A stretch of 64,000 bases of DNA, taken from assembly GCF_002272245.1 (NCBI RefSeq), contig NZ_NPDD01000018.1, positions 1-64,000 of the forward strand. Reading direction: 5' to 3'. Origin of the DNA: Bacillus sp. 7884-1 (GTDB taxonomy: Bacteria; Bacillota; Bacilli; Bacillales; Cytobacillaceae). A model generated the notes under the pieces. That model searched no databases. It was given only the letters and a program-made list of their open reading frames with translations, and was not told the origin of the DNA. Every line of letters starts with the position of its first letter. Within the stretch, counting starts at the first letter, position 1. A program made the position numbers and the translations under genes. Of the stretch, positions 36,418-45,508 are shown piece by piece.

Positions 36418-36446
36418 AAACCCTCACTATCGAGAGGGTTTTTCTT
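36418..36446 (+). terminator. Terminator after the proline dehydrogenase gene
   Basis: AAACCCTC and GAGGGTTT pair around ACTATCGA, followed by TTCTTTTTG. Confidence 0.8.
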
Positions 36447-36560
36447 TTTGTTATCAATGTAGGTCAAAAGAACTAATGTTGACAAATTTGACAAGTTTCT
36501 ACCTTATCATTAATAAGTATTGAGTGATGGACAGCAATTTATAAAAAGGGGGGAATTTTT

Positions 36561-37550
36561 TTGAAAAAGAAAAGGTTTTATCTGTCAATGGTCTTTATCT
36601 TAACACTCTCTATGATTCTTGCAGCGTGCGGAAACAAAGATGAAGGTGCGGAAAAACCTGCAAATGAAGAAGATAAACCAGAATTTATTAGTATATTAAC
36701 AGGTGGTACTGGGGGAACTTACTACCCGTTAGGAGGTTCTTTTGCTGAGATTATTAAAGATGAAACAGGAATTGACACGAATGCTGAAACAAGCGGTGCT
36801 TCGGCAGAGAACATGACCACGCTTAAGAATGGCGATGCTGAAATTGCCTTTTCCCAAACAGATATTGCTTCGTATGCTGTGGACGGTAAATTAATGTTTG
36901 AAAACAATAAAGTTGACAACGTAAAGGCCATTGCTACGTTATATCCAGAAACTATTCAGATTGTAACGACCAAGGATTCCGGAGTTACTTCCGTTGAAGA
37001 TCTGAAAGGTAAAAAGGTATCTGTTGGTGCACCTGGCTCTGGTACAGTAGCAAATGCAGAGCAGATTCTTGAAGTACATGGAATGACATTTGAGGATATT
37101 GAAAAACAAGATTTATCATTTGATGAATCTACACAAGGTATTCAAGATGGTACGATTGATGCCGCTTTCGTAACAGCAGGAACACCTACAGGAGCGGTTG
37201 AAAGTCTTGGGGCAACGGAGGATGTGGTCATTGTTCCTATTGTACAGGACAAAATCGATAGCATCATTGAAAAGTATCCATTCTATGTAAAGGAAGAGAT
37301 AGCTTCAGGGACGTATGGATTGGAGTCTGCGGTAACAACAGTTGCTGTTCAAGCGATGTTAGTAGCTAGCGGTGATCTTTCCGAGAACGTTGTTTATGAG
37401 ATTACGAAAGCCATTTTTGAAAATCTTGATAAAGTGACACACGCAAAAGGGAAATTAATTAAAGTTGAAAATGCTTTAAATGGTGTGGGGATTGAGGTTC
37501 ATTCTGGTGCACAGAAATACTTTGATGAAAAAGGCATCAAAGCAGAGTAA
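36561..37550 (+). CDS. TRAP transporter solute-binding lipoprotein, TAXI family
   Basis: A 329-residue lipoprotein: lipobox LAAC (Cys near 23), acidic linker, then the TAXI signature FISILTGGTGGTYYPLGGSFAEII and ETSGASAENMTTLKNGDAEIAFSQTD. VSVGAPGSGTVANAEQIL completes the pattern. It binds the substrate outside the cell for the fused TRAP permease downstream. The substrate is unknown; family members take up glutamate or other organic acids. It starts at TTG with GGGGGGA seven bases upstream. Confidence 0.92.
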   Translation: MKKKRFYLSMVFILTLSMILAACGNKDEGAEKPANEEDKPEFISILTGGTGGTYYPLGGSFAEIIKDETGIDTNAETSGASAENMTTLKNGDAEIAFSQTDIASYAVDGKLMFENNKVDNVKAIATLYPETIQIVTTKDSGVTSVEDLKGKKVSVGAPGSGTVANAEQILEVHGMTFEDIEKQDLSFDESTQGIQDGTIDAAFVTAGTPTGAVESLGATEDVVIVPIVQDKIDSIIEKYPFYVKEEIASGTYGLESAVTTVAVQAMLVASGDLSENVVYEITKAIFENLDKVTHAKGKLIKVENALNGVGIEVHSGAQKYFDEKGIKAE

Positions 37551-37625
37551 ATGATTCCCTTTTTCTAAAATTACCTGGCCGGCTGACAGCAGCCGGCCTC
37601 CTTTTCTACTGAATTGGAGGGGGAA

Positions 37626-38147
37626 ATGCGTAAACTTCAAATAATCCCATATCTATTAGTCTTCTTTATTAACCTAATTGTCTTAGCATTCATACCATTC
37701 CAGAGAGCAATTGTCTTCCAGCCAAATCACAGCCAAGAGGAACTTGCTTACATTCCTATAAAAGACGAAACTATTTTCCAAATCAAATACACGCATTCCA
37801 TTCATTTATCAGATGTCATTGAAAGCTTTAAAATTACTCCCGCCAACTTGATCCAACTATATGAGCTGATGTATGAGGATTTTGCTATCGGAATGCCAGC
37901 AAATGCTGAGGAAGGAGAAACCTTTGAGCAAAGGGGTGGAGCCTATTACATCAAAAATATGAAACAGGAATTTCCTTTCTTCCATTTACGAATCGGACAG
38001 GTCCGTGCCAATCATAAGGTAATATTTAAGAATATTGAATATCCATTAAACCGTTCGATAAAACCTGGCACCTCAGTAAAGGTAGAAATCCGTAAATTGA
38101 ACTTTTTGAAGCTATGGAAAGGAGTGAATATCCTTGAGTCAATATGA
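37626..38147 (+). CDS. DUF1850 protein associated with TRAP-TAXI transporters
   Basis: A 173-residue protein with one N-terminal membrane segment (IIPYLLVFFINLIVLAFIPF) and an extracytoplasmic DUF1850 domain: FQIKYTHSIHLSDVIESFKI, then YEDFAIGMPANAEEGETFEQRGGAYYI. DUF1850 genes nearly always sit between TAXI and TRAP permease genes; the function is unknown. ATG 37626 is used because GGAGGGGG lies directly upstream; the TTG at 37614 overlaps that site. It overlaps the permease gene by 14 bases. Confidence 0.85.
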   Translation: MRKLQIIPYLLVFFINLIVLAFIPFQRAIVFQPNHSQEELAYIPIKDETIFQIKYTHSIHLSDVIESFKITPANLIQLYELMYEDFAIGMPANAEEGETFEQRGGAYYIKNMKQEFPFFHLRIGQVRANHKVIFKNIEYPLNRSIKPGTSVKVEIRKLNFLKLWKGVNILESI

Positions 38148-40086
38148 TACCGCCTTGTCTGAAGCGAAACAGCAGGAGCTTTTGGAAAAATATGATCCAG
38201 AGGCAGGAACTAGGAAGTTAAAAGGGGCTGCAGGCTGGATTGCATTTGCTGGTTTACTGGCCTTTTCATTATTCCATGTCTATACAGGTATATTCGGTAT
38301 GTTAACAGCTCAGCTGCAACGCTCCATTCATTTGGGCTTTGCACTTGCACTTATATTCTTATTATTTCCAGCTAGAAAGAAAAATAGGGGAAAAGAGTAT
38401 AAGGTAGCTTGGTATGATATCATCTTTGCAATTATATCGGTAATTGTTGGTGCCTATTGGCCAGCCTTGATTGATGATTTGGTCTTAAGGACGGGAAATA
38501 TCACACAGATTGATTTTTTTGTTGGTCTTTCGGCGATTTTACTAGTATTAGAGGCTACTCGTAGGACAGTTGGTCTTCCGATTACCATTATTGCAATTGT
38601 TTTCATGGGCTATGCAGTATTTGGACCTTATATGCCGAGGGTAATTGCGCATCGAGGGCTAGAGTTGGATAGACTGGTGCAGACGATGTTTTATACAACG
38701 GAAGGTATTCTTGGTACACCGATTGGTGTATCCTCCACCTTTATCTTTCTCTTCTTATTGTTTGGCTCTTTTTTAATCAAGACTGGGGTTGGGGAGTATT
38801 TTAACGACCTTTCCATTGCCATTGCCGGGAGGAGTGTAGGTGGTCCTGCAAAGGTGGCTATTTTTTCAAGTGCTTTGCAAGGAACGATTAGCGGGAGTTC
38901 CGTTGCAAATGTGGTAACATCGGGTGCCTTTACGATACCGATGATGAAAAATCTTGGTTATAAAAAGGAGTTTGCAGGAGCAGTTGAAGCGTCTTCCTCC
39001 ACTGGAGGACAGTTAATGCCGCCAATTATGGGAGCAGCAGCTTTCTTAATGGTAGAATTCATCGGGGGTATTAGTTACTGGGAGATAGCAAAGGCTGCAG
39101 CAATTCCAGCAGTGCTTTATTTTACAGGAATTTGGATTATGACACATTTCGAGGCAAAGCGAATTGGTCTTCGCGGGTTAACAAAAGAAGAAATGCCAAG
39201 CAGGAAAGAAGTTCTTGGGAAACTCTATTTGTTACTTCCTATTATTGCTATTGTTCTTTTGTTAAGTTCAGGAATGAGTGTCATTCGTGCTGCACTTTGG
39301 TCGATTGTCATAACGGTTGTGGTCAGTGCGATTAATAAAAATACAAGAATTGGATTTAAAGGAATCATTGATGCCTTGGTAGATGGAGCCAGGTCTGCAT
39401 TAGGTGTTGCCGCTGCATGTGCTTCTGCAGGGATCATCGTTGGTGTGGTAACGAAAACAGGACTAGGATTGAAAATGGCAAATGGTCTGCTCGATTTTGC
39501 TGGAGGAGCACTGCTCCCTACCTTGTTTTTAACAATGATTGCTTCCTTAATATTAGGGATGGGATCTCCGACAACTGCTAATTATGTCATTACCTCAACC
39601 ATTGCAGCTCCAGCAATCATTTTATTAGGAGTTCCAGATTTATCGGCTCACTTGTTTGTGTTTTATTTTGGTATTGTGGCCGATATTACTCCGCCAGTGG
39701 CTCTAGCTGCTTTTGCTGCAGCAGCAATATCCGGCGGGGAGCCTTTTCGAACGGGCGTGGAATCAACAAAGCTTGCCATATCAGCTTTTATCATTCCCTA
39801 TATGTTTGTTTTGTCGCCAGAATTGCTAATGATTGATACCACTTGGACTTATTTAATTTGGGTTGTATTTACGGCCTTTATTGGAATGATAGCCATAAGT
39901 GCAGGGGTAATTGGTTTTTGGATGCGAAAATTAAATTGGATCGAACGTATTGCGTCTCTTGGAGCAGGTTTATGCTTAATCTACCCGGAAAATATATCTG
40001 ATATAGTCGGGTTAGTATTGTTTACAATCTTGCTTGCTTTGCAATATTTATATAAACGGGATCAAATTCCTAAAGTACAAAATTAA
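38134..40086 (+). CDS. TRAP transporter fused permease (4TM/12TM)
   Basis: A 650-residue integral membrane protein with about 16-18 helices. The small (DctQ-like) and large (DctM-like) subunits are fused, as is usual in TAXI systems. Conserved segments: SALQGTISGSSVANVVTSGAFTIPMMK, EASSSTGGQLMPPIMGAAAFLM, and GMGSPTTANYVITSTIAAPAI with FYFGIVADITPPVALAAFAA. It starts at TTG 38134 with AAGGAGTG about eight bases upstream, overlapping the DUF1850 gene. Na+-driven import is the family mechanism. It ends the operon. Confidence 0.93.
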   Translation: MSQYDTALSEAKQQELLEKYDPEAGTRKLKGAAGWIAFAGLLAFSLFHVYTGIFGMLTAQLQRSIHLGFALALIFLLFPARKKNRGKEYKVAWYDIIFAIISVIVGAYWPALIDDLVLRTGNITQIDFFVGLSAILLVLEATRRTVGLPITIIAIVFMGYAVFGPYMPRVIAHRGLELDRLVQTMFYTTEGILGTPIGVSSTFIFLFLLFGSFLIKTGVGEYFNDLSIAIAGRSVGGPAKVAIFSSALQGTISGSSVANVVTSGAFTIPMMKNLGYKKEFAGAVEASSSTGGQLMPPIMGAAAFLMVEFIGGISYWEIAKAAAIPAVLYFTGIWIMTHFEAKRIGLRGLTKEEMPSRKEVLGKLYLLLPIIAIVLLLSSGMSVIRAALWSIVITVVVSAINKNTRIGFKGIIDALVDGARSALGVAAACASAGIIVGVVTKTGLGLKMANGLLDFAGGALLPTLFLTMIASLILGMGSPTTANYVITSTIAAPAIILLGVPDLSAHLFVFYFGIVADITPPVALAAFAAAAISGGEPFRTGVESTKLAISAFIIPYMFVLSPELLMIDTTWTYLIWVVFTAFIGMIAISAGVIGFWMRKLNWIERIASLGAGLCLIYPENISDIVGLVLFTILLALQYLYKRDQIPKVQN

Positions 40087-40095
40087 ATAAAAAGC

Positions 40096-40131
40096 AAAAA
40101 CTCGTGGCCTTGTTAGGTTACGAGTTTTTTG
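40096..40131 (+). terminator. Terminator of the TRAP operon
   Basis: AAAACTCGT and ACGAGTTTT pair around a GGCC-containing loop, followed by TTTTG. Confidence 0.8.
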
Positions 40132-40266
40132 TTATACAGAGGAGTAGATACTTGTTAATTTCTGTATTTATATATATTGAAATAAAAGAATGGTAGTTTA
40201 TGATAGATTTTATGGTTCAAAATGGGAAAAATAATTAATAAGACTTCAACTGGGGGATACATACGA

Positions 40267-41799
40267 ATGGTACAATCCATAAATAAAGCTGAAAGGCCGC
40301 CCTATGGTATTATCGCTGTATTAATGATTGGGGCCTTTATTGCATTTTTAAATAATACTTTATTAAATGTAGCGTTACCTTCCATTATGAAGGATTTAGA
40401 TGTTGATATAGCTACGGTTCAGTGGCTGACGACAGGATTTATGCTGGTCAACGGGATTATGATTCCGACTACCGCTTTTCTAATCCAAAAGTATACAGTC
40501 CGGCGTTTATTCTTAGTCGCTATGGGGCTATTTACAGCAGGTACTATTATCGCAGGTATTGCTCATCACTTTCCTCTGCTATTAACTGCTCGGATGATAC
40601 AGGCTTCTGGCTCTGCCATTATGATGCCGCTTTTAATGAACGTCATGTTAGTCAGTTTTCCGATTGAAAAAAGAGGAACGGCTATGGGTGTTTTCGGACT
40701 CATTCTAATGTTTGCGCCAGCAATTGGTCCTTTGTCTGGCTGGATTATTGAACATTATGATTGGAGAATGTTATTCCACTTTGTTACACCAATTGCAGCG
40801 ATTATTCTTTTTATAGGCTTTTTGAAGCTTAAAGATAAAAAAGAGAAAGTGGATATCAAGCTTGATTTCTTTTCGTTATTGCTGTCAAGTATCGGTTTTG
40901 GTGGTTTGCTCTATGGGTTTAGTTCAGCTGGCAGTAAAGGGTGGGACAGCCCGCAGGTTTATTTGACTATCATCATTGGGGTTGTTTCATTAGTTTGGTT
41001 TATCTTACGCCAATTGAAGCAAGAGCGGCCAATGCTGAATTTCAGGGTTTTTAAATATAACATGTTTGCTCTTTCATCGGCTATTTCGATGATCGTAAAT
41101 ATTGCGATGTTTTCAGGTTTTCTACTTCTCCCTATTTATGTTCAAACCATTCGAGGGATCTCTCCATTGGATGCAGGATTAATGTTATTGCCGGGAGCCC
41201 TTGTCAATGCTTTCATGTCTCCCGTTACCGGAAGATTGTTTGACAAATTTGGCGGTCGTATATTAGCCATTACAGGGTTGTTCATTACAGCCGTTACTAC
41301 CTATTTATTCAGCATGTTATCGTTTGAAACGACCTATATGTATATGGTTTTTTTACATGCTATTCGTATGTTTGGAATGTCAATGGTGTTTATGCCTGTG
41401 TCGACCAATGGATTGAATCAATTGCCGCCTCGTTTTTATCCCCATGGTACGGCGATGAACAATACCATGCAGCAGGTATCAGCTGCCATCGGTACAGGTT
41501 TATTGATTACTCTTATGTCTAATCGGTCAGCATCGTATGGAAAAGAACTTACTGAATCCGCCATGCAAAAAATAACCGAGCAGCCATCAGAAACAGCCCT
41601 CGCGGAAATGCAGCAACAAATTGCTCTGGAAGCAATGTTAGAAGGAATTAACTTTACCTTCCTTATATCAGCTATTATTATTGGCGTTGCCTTGATTCTT
41701 GCGTTCTATATTAAACGAGCAAAACCTGAAGAGGAAACCCTAGAAGAAAATCAAACCAGATCGAATGATAAATTGCTGAAAAAGTTAGCGAAAAATTAA
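40267..41799 (+). CDS. DHA2-family MFS drug transporter with a one-codon gap in motif C
   Basis: A 510-residue, 14-helix EmrB/QacA-type H+ antiporter. It is a close paralogue of the product of 59710-61239 along its whole length (shared RPPYGII, AFLNNTLLN, QWLTTGFMLVNGI, STNGLNQLPPRFYPHGTAMNNT). ATG 40267 with GGGGGA ten bases before is preferred; the ATG at 40222 has no ribosome site. In the antiporter motif C the paralogue reads GAPAIGPTLSGW, while this one reads FAPAIGPLSGW: one residue is missing and a Gly is replaced by Phe. Transport may be altered. No regulator gene is adjacent. Confidence 0.88.
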   Translation: MVQSINKAERPPYGIIAVLMIGAFIAFLNNTLLNVALPSIMKDLDVDIATVQWLTTGFMLVNGIMIPTTAFLIQKYTVRRLFLVAMGLFTAGTIIAGIAHHFPLLLTARMIQASGSAIMMPLLMNVMLVSFPIEKRGTAMGVFGLILMFAPAIGPLSGWIIEHYDWRMLFHFVTPIAAIILFIGFLKLKDKKEKVDIKLDFFSLLLSSIGFGGLLYGFSSAGSKGWDSPQVYLTIIIGVVSLVWFILRQLKQERPMLNFRVFKYNMFALSSAISMIVNIAMFSGFLLLPIYVQTIRGISPLDAGLMLLPGALVNAFMSPVTGRLFDKFGGRILAITGLFITAVTTYLFSMLSFETTYMYMVFLHAIRMFGMSMVFMPVSTNGLNQLPPRFYPHGTAMNNTMQQVSAAIGTGLLITLMSNRSASYGKELTESAMQKITEQPSETALAEMQQQIALEAMLEGINFTFLISAIIIGVALILAFYIKRAKPEEETLEENQTRSNDKLLKKLAKN

Positions 41800-41835
41800 T
41801 ACCCGTTGAAAGAGAAATAAATATCATAAAATATG

Positions 41836-41866
41836 AACAGCCATCGTTTGATGGCTGTTTGCTTTT
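41836..41866. terminator. Terminator between the DHA2 and CHRD genes
   Basis: ACAGCCATC and GATGGCTGT form a nine-base stem around GTTT, followed by TTGCTTTTATT. Confidence 0.8.
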
Positions 41867-41879
41867 ATTACTGTTTTAA

Positions 41880-42305
41880 TTAGCAATGGTTGTTAAACTG
41901 TTTGATTTGTCCGCGGATTTCTCCGTCAGGATTTTGGACTGTATGTGCATTGACATATGTTTTTCCATCTCTCATAAGGTCTATTAAATCTGAAAGTGAT
42001 TGTCCCATTAGGGGACCAACAAGATCATCTGCTGTAATGATTCCTTCAACGACTCCTTTTTTTACACTTATACTAGGGTCAGCTGGACCAAATAAAAAGA
42101 CGACTACAGGACCGTTTACACCTCTTCTCCCTAAATGAATATGAGCCTGCGTAAAATTATCAAGATTATTTACAGTTAGGCGATATCCAATCCTTTTTTC
42201 ATCTCTGCTAACTTTAAATTTTGCAAACCCAAAAGCATCTGTTCGAACAGGTGGGACCTCTTCTGAACCTTCTAATATAGCAAAAAACAGTTGATTATTT
42301 TCCAT
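41880..42305 (-). CDS. CHRD domain protein
   Basis: A 141-residue protein made of one CHRD domain: LEGSEEVPPVRTDAFGFAKFKVS, LDNFTQAHIHLGRRGVNGPVVVFLFGP, and YVNAHTVQNPDGEIRGQI, the family's closing motif. In animals CHRD occurs in chordin; the bacterial role is unknown. There is no signal peptide, so it is cytoplasmic or spore-associated rather than secreted by Sec. ATG with TTGGAGGAC upstream. The last residues contain a lone Cys. Confidence 0.88.
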   Translation of the reverse strand: MENNQLFFAILEGSEEVPPVRTDAFGFAKFKVSRDEKRIGYRLTVNNLDNFTQAHIHLGRRGVNGPVVVFLFGPADPSISVKKGVVEGIITADDLVGPLMGQSLSDLIDLMRDGKTYVNAHTVQNPDGEIRGQIKQFNNHC

Positions 42306-42655
42306 ATTTGTCCTCCAAAAAAATATAATTTATGTATCATATTTTCTAGAGGATTAATTGCTTGTACGAATGTCCTATATTATCGAAACCATTCCACTCT
42401 ATAAAAAATATTGGATAATTCTAATATCATTAACTATTGCTTTTACTTATTAAAAAATTAAAACTTTAAAATCATGACTCAACTTTTAATAAGACTGAGT
42501 TTATTTTTTATAAGAAATTGTTAATTTTCAGAGAATGTTCATTTTAAAAGATTGAATGTAGGTTTATAATGGCTACTATGAAAATGAAAAAATATTAAAT
42601 TTGATTAAGTGATTAAGAGGTTTCCTTTTTTCTCTTTTTCTATAAGGAGACAGCT
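42306..42655. other. Intergenic, AT-rich, no gene seen
   Basis: Contains the start region of the CHRD gene, a weak hairpin with a T-run (ACTCA/TGAGT then TTTATTTTTTAT, about 42477-42515), and a TATAAT at 42565-42570 that could be the -10 box for the membrane gene at 42656. No supported ORF. Confidence 0.5.
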
Positions 42656-43980
42656 ATGCGCAGTTACCTCATTATAGGAATGTGTGTGTTATTTTTAATT
42701 CAGTACTTTCTCAAGATTCAATGGCTAGAGTATACAGTTGTAGCCTTATCGTTACTGGCATTTTTAGGGAGTGCCCTTAGGGCTGATAAATTTCCCCGTT
42801 GGCTCGGTATTATTATGATGACTTCTGGTTTACTCATTGAGTGGAATAAGGGTACCGGATTAAGTGGAATAAGTGAGGGGATATTTCTTATTCTGCCTTT
42901 ATTAAGCCTCATTACCTTGGCTCCACTTCTTTCGATCCCATTAAGGTTAGGGGCAAGTCCATATCACTGTTATTGCGCAATTTACTACAACAGCCAAAGA
43001 AATTTTATGCTGGTATCACTGGTACGTTGTTTTTTCTAACTCCTATTCTAAACTTAGGATCGGTGAGAATCATAAATGAATTTTTAGAGGAACTTAAGCT
43101 GCCCTCTGCATTGTCAGCAAAGGGATATCTGGTTGGGTTCTCCACTGCAGTTATGTGGTCGCCATACTTTGCCTCGGTTTCACTTGTATTGCATTATCTG
43201 AATATAGCATACAAGGATTATATTATTTTTGGAATCGGGTTATCTTTACTTTCCTTAGTAATTGGTAACATTCTGTTTGCCATCTGGGAGAAACGACACC
43301 CACTCCCAAAAGAGTCAGGCAATTTGGTGACTTTAGAAAAAAGAGACCGAAATCAACTATTTAAATTAGTATTCTTTGTTATCATTTTAATTGGTTCTTG
43401 CTTAGTAATCGAAAATATTACGAACTGGTCGATGATTGTTATTGTTTGTCTTGTTTCAATCTTAATTCCACTACTGTTTGGACTACAATCTAAACGCTGG
43501 AAAGAGCTCATCCCGCCATTGGTTGACTTTCGAGATCGAACAGTATTGATGTTGAACAATGAAATTATGTTATTTATGAGTGCTGGGATGTTGGCCTTCG
43601 CAATGAAAGGGACTGCCGCTGCAAATGGTGTTAGTCAATTCCTAACCAATTTAGCACAGCAATCCTTCATTTTATTTGCTTTAGCCGTTATGGTGATTGT
43701 ATTAAGTATAACGTATATTGGAATTCACCAAATTGCCGCAGTAGGGGCTTTGGCCATGCAATTAAATGCTGCAGAAATTGGTATAAGTAATATTAGTCTT
43801 GCGCTTTTGCTATTATTGACTTGGTCAATATCAACAGCGTTAAGTCCATTTTCCGGTTTGAATTTAATGGTAAGCCGATTTGCTGGAATTTCGGGGGTTC
43901 AAACGGGTTTGCGATTCAATGGATTGCACTTATCTGTTATTGCCATAATTGGGATAGGAATCATTTCAATAATTGGTTAA
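42656..43980 (+). pseudogene. Multi-pass membrane protein gene split by a frameshift
   Basis: Two overlapping frames (42656-43039 and 42973-43980) join into one protein of about 441 residues with ten or more hydrophobic segments. The shift lies at the GGGG run 42950-42953: adding one G gives LRLGGKSISLLLRNLLQQPKKFYAG and restores the frame. ATG 42656 has AAGGAGA. I do not recognise the family; the pattern of paired helices with conserved Ser/Pro turns (TAVMWSPYFASVS, STALSPFSGLN) suggests an ion or organic-anion transporter. It could be a true recent mutation, a phase-variable tract or a base-calling error. Confidence 0.7.
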
Positions 43981-44049
43981 GCAGCAAAAAACCGCCTTCA
44001 CGGTCCGCTCATTTCGGTTGGGGGATAAGGTTAAACATCCGATCTGATA

Positions 44050-44245
44050 AATAGACGGAAAAATTTCGCTTATTTAGTAAATAGCTTGGAAATTAGCTTC
44101 AATAGACGGAGAGATTCCGCCTATTGAATCGAAAAACGTTATAATGGGGGATATTGCTTTGAATAACCGGAAAACCTCCCCTTATATCCCCCGAAACGAG
44201 CCACATTCTGCATCTAACCAGAAAATCTCCGCTTATTATACTTTT
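44050..44245. repeat. Four degenerate ~51-bp hairpin units
   Basis: Related segments begin near 44050, 44101, 44162 and 44213 (spacings 51, 61 and 51). The first two read AATAGACGGA then a short loop then TTTCGC or TTCCGCC and TATT, so each can fold on itself (AATAG-CGGA with TCCG-CTATT). The last two carry AACCGGAAAA and AACCAGAAAA versions. The rest of 43981-44530 has no convincing gene; an open stretch of about 31 codons near 44284-44380 lacks a usable ribosome site. Confidence 0.6.
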
Positions 44246-44487
44246 GCTGGTTACTGATTAAGGACAAGACATCTTAAAAGGGAGTGAGTTTTATCTCAAA
44301 AATCCATGAGAACCTCATTTTGATGCACTACGGTGAACAGTATCACAAGGAAGTGAGGTTATATTTATATAAATAAGTTTTTGTATTCCAAATAAAGAAT
44401 TCGCCAATTATGGCAAGTTTTACTTTTATTTATACCAATAACGATTCCAATACTACTGCCATTTGGCACGTATTCTAAGAAAAGCAC

Positions 44488-44529
44488 CTCAAAACGGAAC
44501 CCTTCACGGTATTGTGAAGTCTGTTTTTC
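44488..44529. terminator. Hairpin terminator at the 3' end of the cdaR remnant
   Basis: CTTCAC-GGTATT-GTGAAG is extended by AAAAC-GA facing TCTGTTTT. T-runs exist on the plus side. Confidence 0.6.
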
Positions 44530-44530
44530 A

Positions 44531-45103
44531 TTAATAGGATTTCATTTTATATAAAACATAGCCGGTAAATAGCTCAAATAAATCGGTGAATTTCTTTGGG
44601 TTTTTATTCGTTAGAATTTCAATTCTTTGTAATCTGTAGGCAAGACTGTTTCGATGAATATGAAGCTCTTTTGAAATGGCATTCATATCACCGCTGTTTG
44701 TGATATAGCTAATGAGAGTTTCTACTAGTTCGCGTCCTTTTGGATTCTCTTCAAGCTCTTGGTAAAAATGATTCATCTCATTAAGGGAGTTGTCTTTGTT
44801 TGTTAAATAATCTATGAATTTTAGATCTTTATAATAGTAGTGAATTTGATTCATTCCAAGTTTTTCTGCGGTTTCAATCGCCCTTTTTGCTTCGTGCACG
44901 GATGTAGCCACGTGAGTATATGGATTTCCTAATCCAATTTTAAAATCACTATTTTCCAAACTTTTTTCAATCCGTTTTATTAGTTCGCTTTGGATTGGAA
45001 CAATGAAAAGAGTTAGATTGGGATTTAGACGGAAGATGAATTCCTGTTCGTGAAGGGGGATGTCTTTATTTACATTACTTTTAACAACAATTGCTTTTCG
45101 CTG
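44531..45103 (-). pseudogene. cdaR: Truncated sugar-diacid regulator (CdaR family), N-terminus deleted
   Basis: The minus-strand frame from about 45103 down to 44531 encodes about 190 residues. It starts with a partial middle domain (KAIVVKSNVNKDIPLHEQ, FRLNPNLTLFIVPI) and ends in the PucR-type HTH (SGDMNAISKELHIHRNSLAYRLQRIEILTNKNPKKFTDLFELFTGYVLYKM). Full CdaR proteins have about 370 residues, so roughly the first half is missing. No start codon with a ribosome site remains; a TTG at 44959 has none. The frame meets a TAA at 45134-45136, inside sequence that belongs to the glycerate kinase remnant. Confidence 0.85.
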
Positions 45104-45105
45104 AG

Positions 45106-45396
45106 GATAAAATGGTAGGAGCAGATTATGTTTTTACTGGGGAAGGCAGCATCGACGGGCAAACGTTGTTTGGAAAGACACCTTTTGGCGTAGCTTCGAT
45201 TGCAAGGAAATACTCCATTCCAGTAATTGCATTTGCAGGAAGAATCGGTAATGGTGTTGAACCGCTTTATGAACACGGATTTACGTCTATTATTGGTATA
45301 TTAAAAGGCGTTTCTTATTTAGATGAAGCACTTAAATCAGGTGAAGCAAATTTAGAATTTGCAGCGGAAAATATCTGCCGAATATTAAAATCATAA
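45106..45396 (+). pseudogene. Truncated glycerate kinase, C-terminal ~97 residues only
   Basis: The open frame encodes DKMVGADYVFTGEGSIDGQT, LFGKTPFGVASIARKYSIPVI and AGRIGNGVEPLYEHGFTSII, the C-terminal blocks of the GarK/GlxK glycerate kinase family (normally about 375-385 residues). About three quarters of the gene is gone and there is no ribosome site before it. It keeps its terminator. Together with the cdaR remnant on the other strand, it shows one deletion removed the shared divergent promoter region and both N-termini. Confidence 0.88.
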
Positions 45397-45405
45397 GGTA
45401 ATGAA

Positions 45406-45436
45406 AGCAGTCATAATTCGGTGGCTGTTTTTTTTT
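45406..45436 (+). terminator. Terminator of the glycerate kinase remnant
   Basis: CAGTCA and TGGCTG pair (one G-T) around TAATTCGG, followed by nine T. Confidence 0.75.
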
Positions 45437-45508
45437 GTAAAATGTTGATTAATATGGTGGAAAAAGTTAAGTTTGTTTAATAAGAGCAAATATGGAGGTA
45501 ATTATGAA

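Noticed and set aside
40139-40196. 14-codon ORF (TTG start after GAGGAG, peptide MLISVFIYIEIKEW) as a leader for the DHA2 gene at 40267
   Set aside because: Its ribosome site lies only eight bases after the TRAP operon terminator, leaving no room for a promoter, and no attenuator hairpin follows.
44284-44380. Short ORF of about 31 codons containing IHENLILMHYGEQYH
   Set aside because: Start codon overlaps its only purine-rich stretch and no homology is recognised; kept only as a note.
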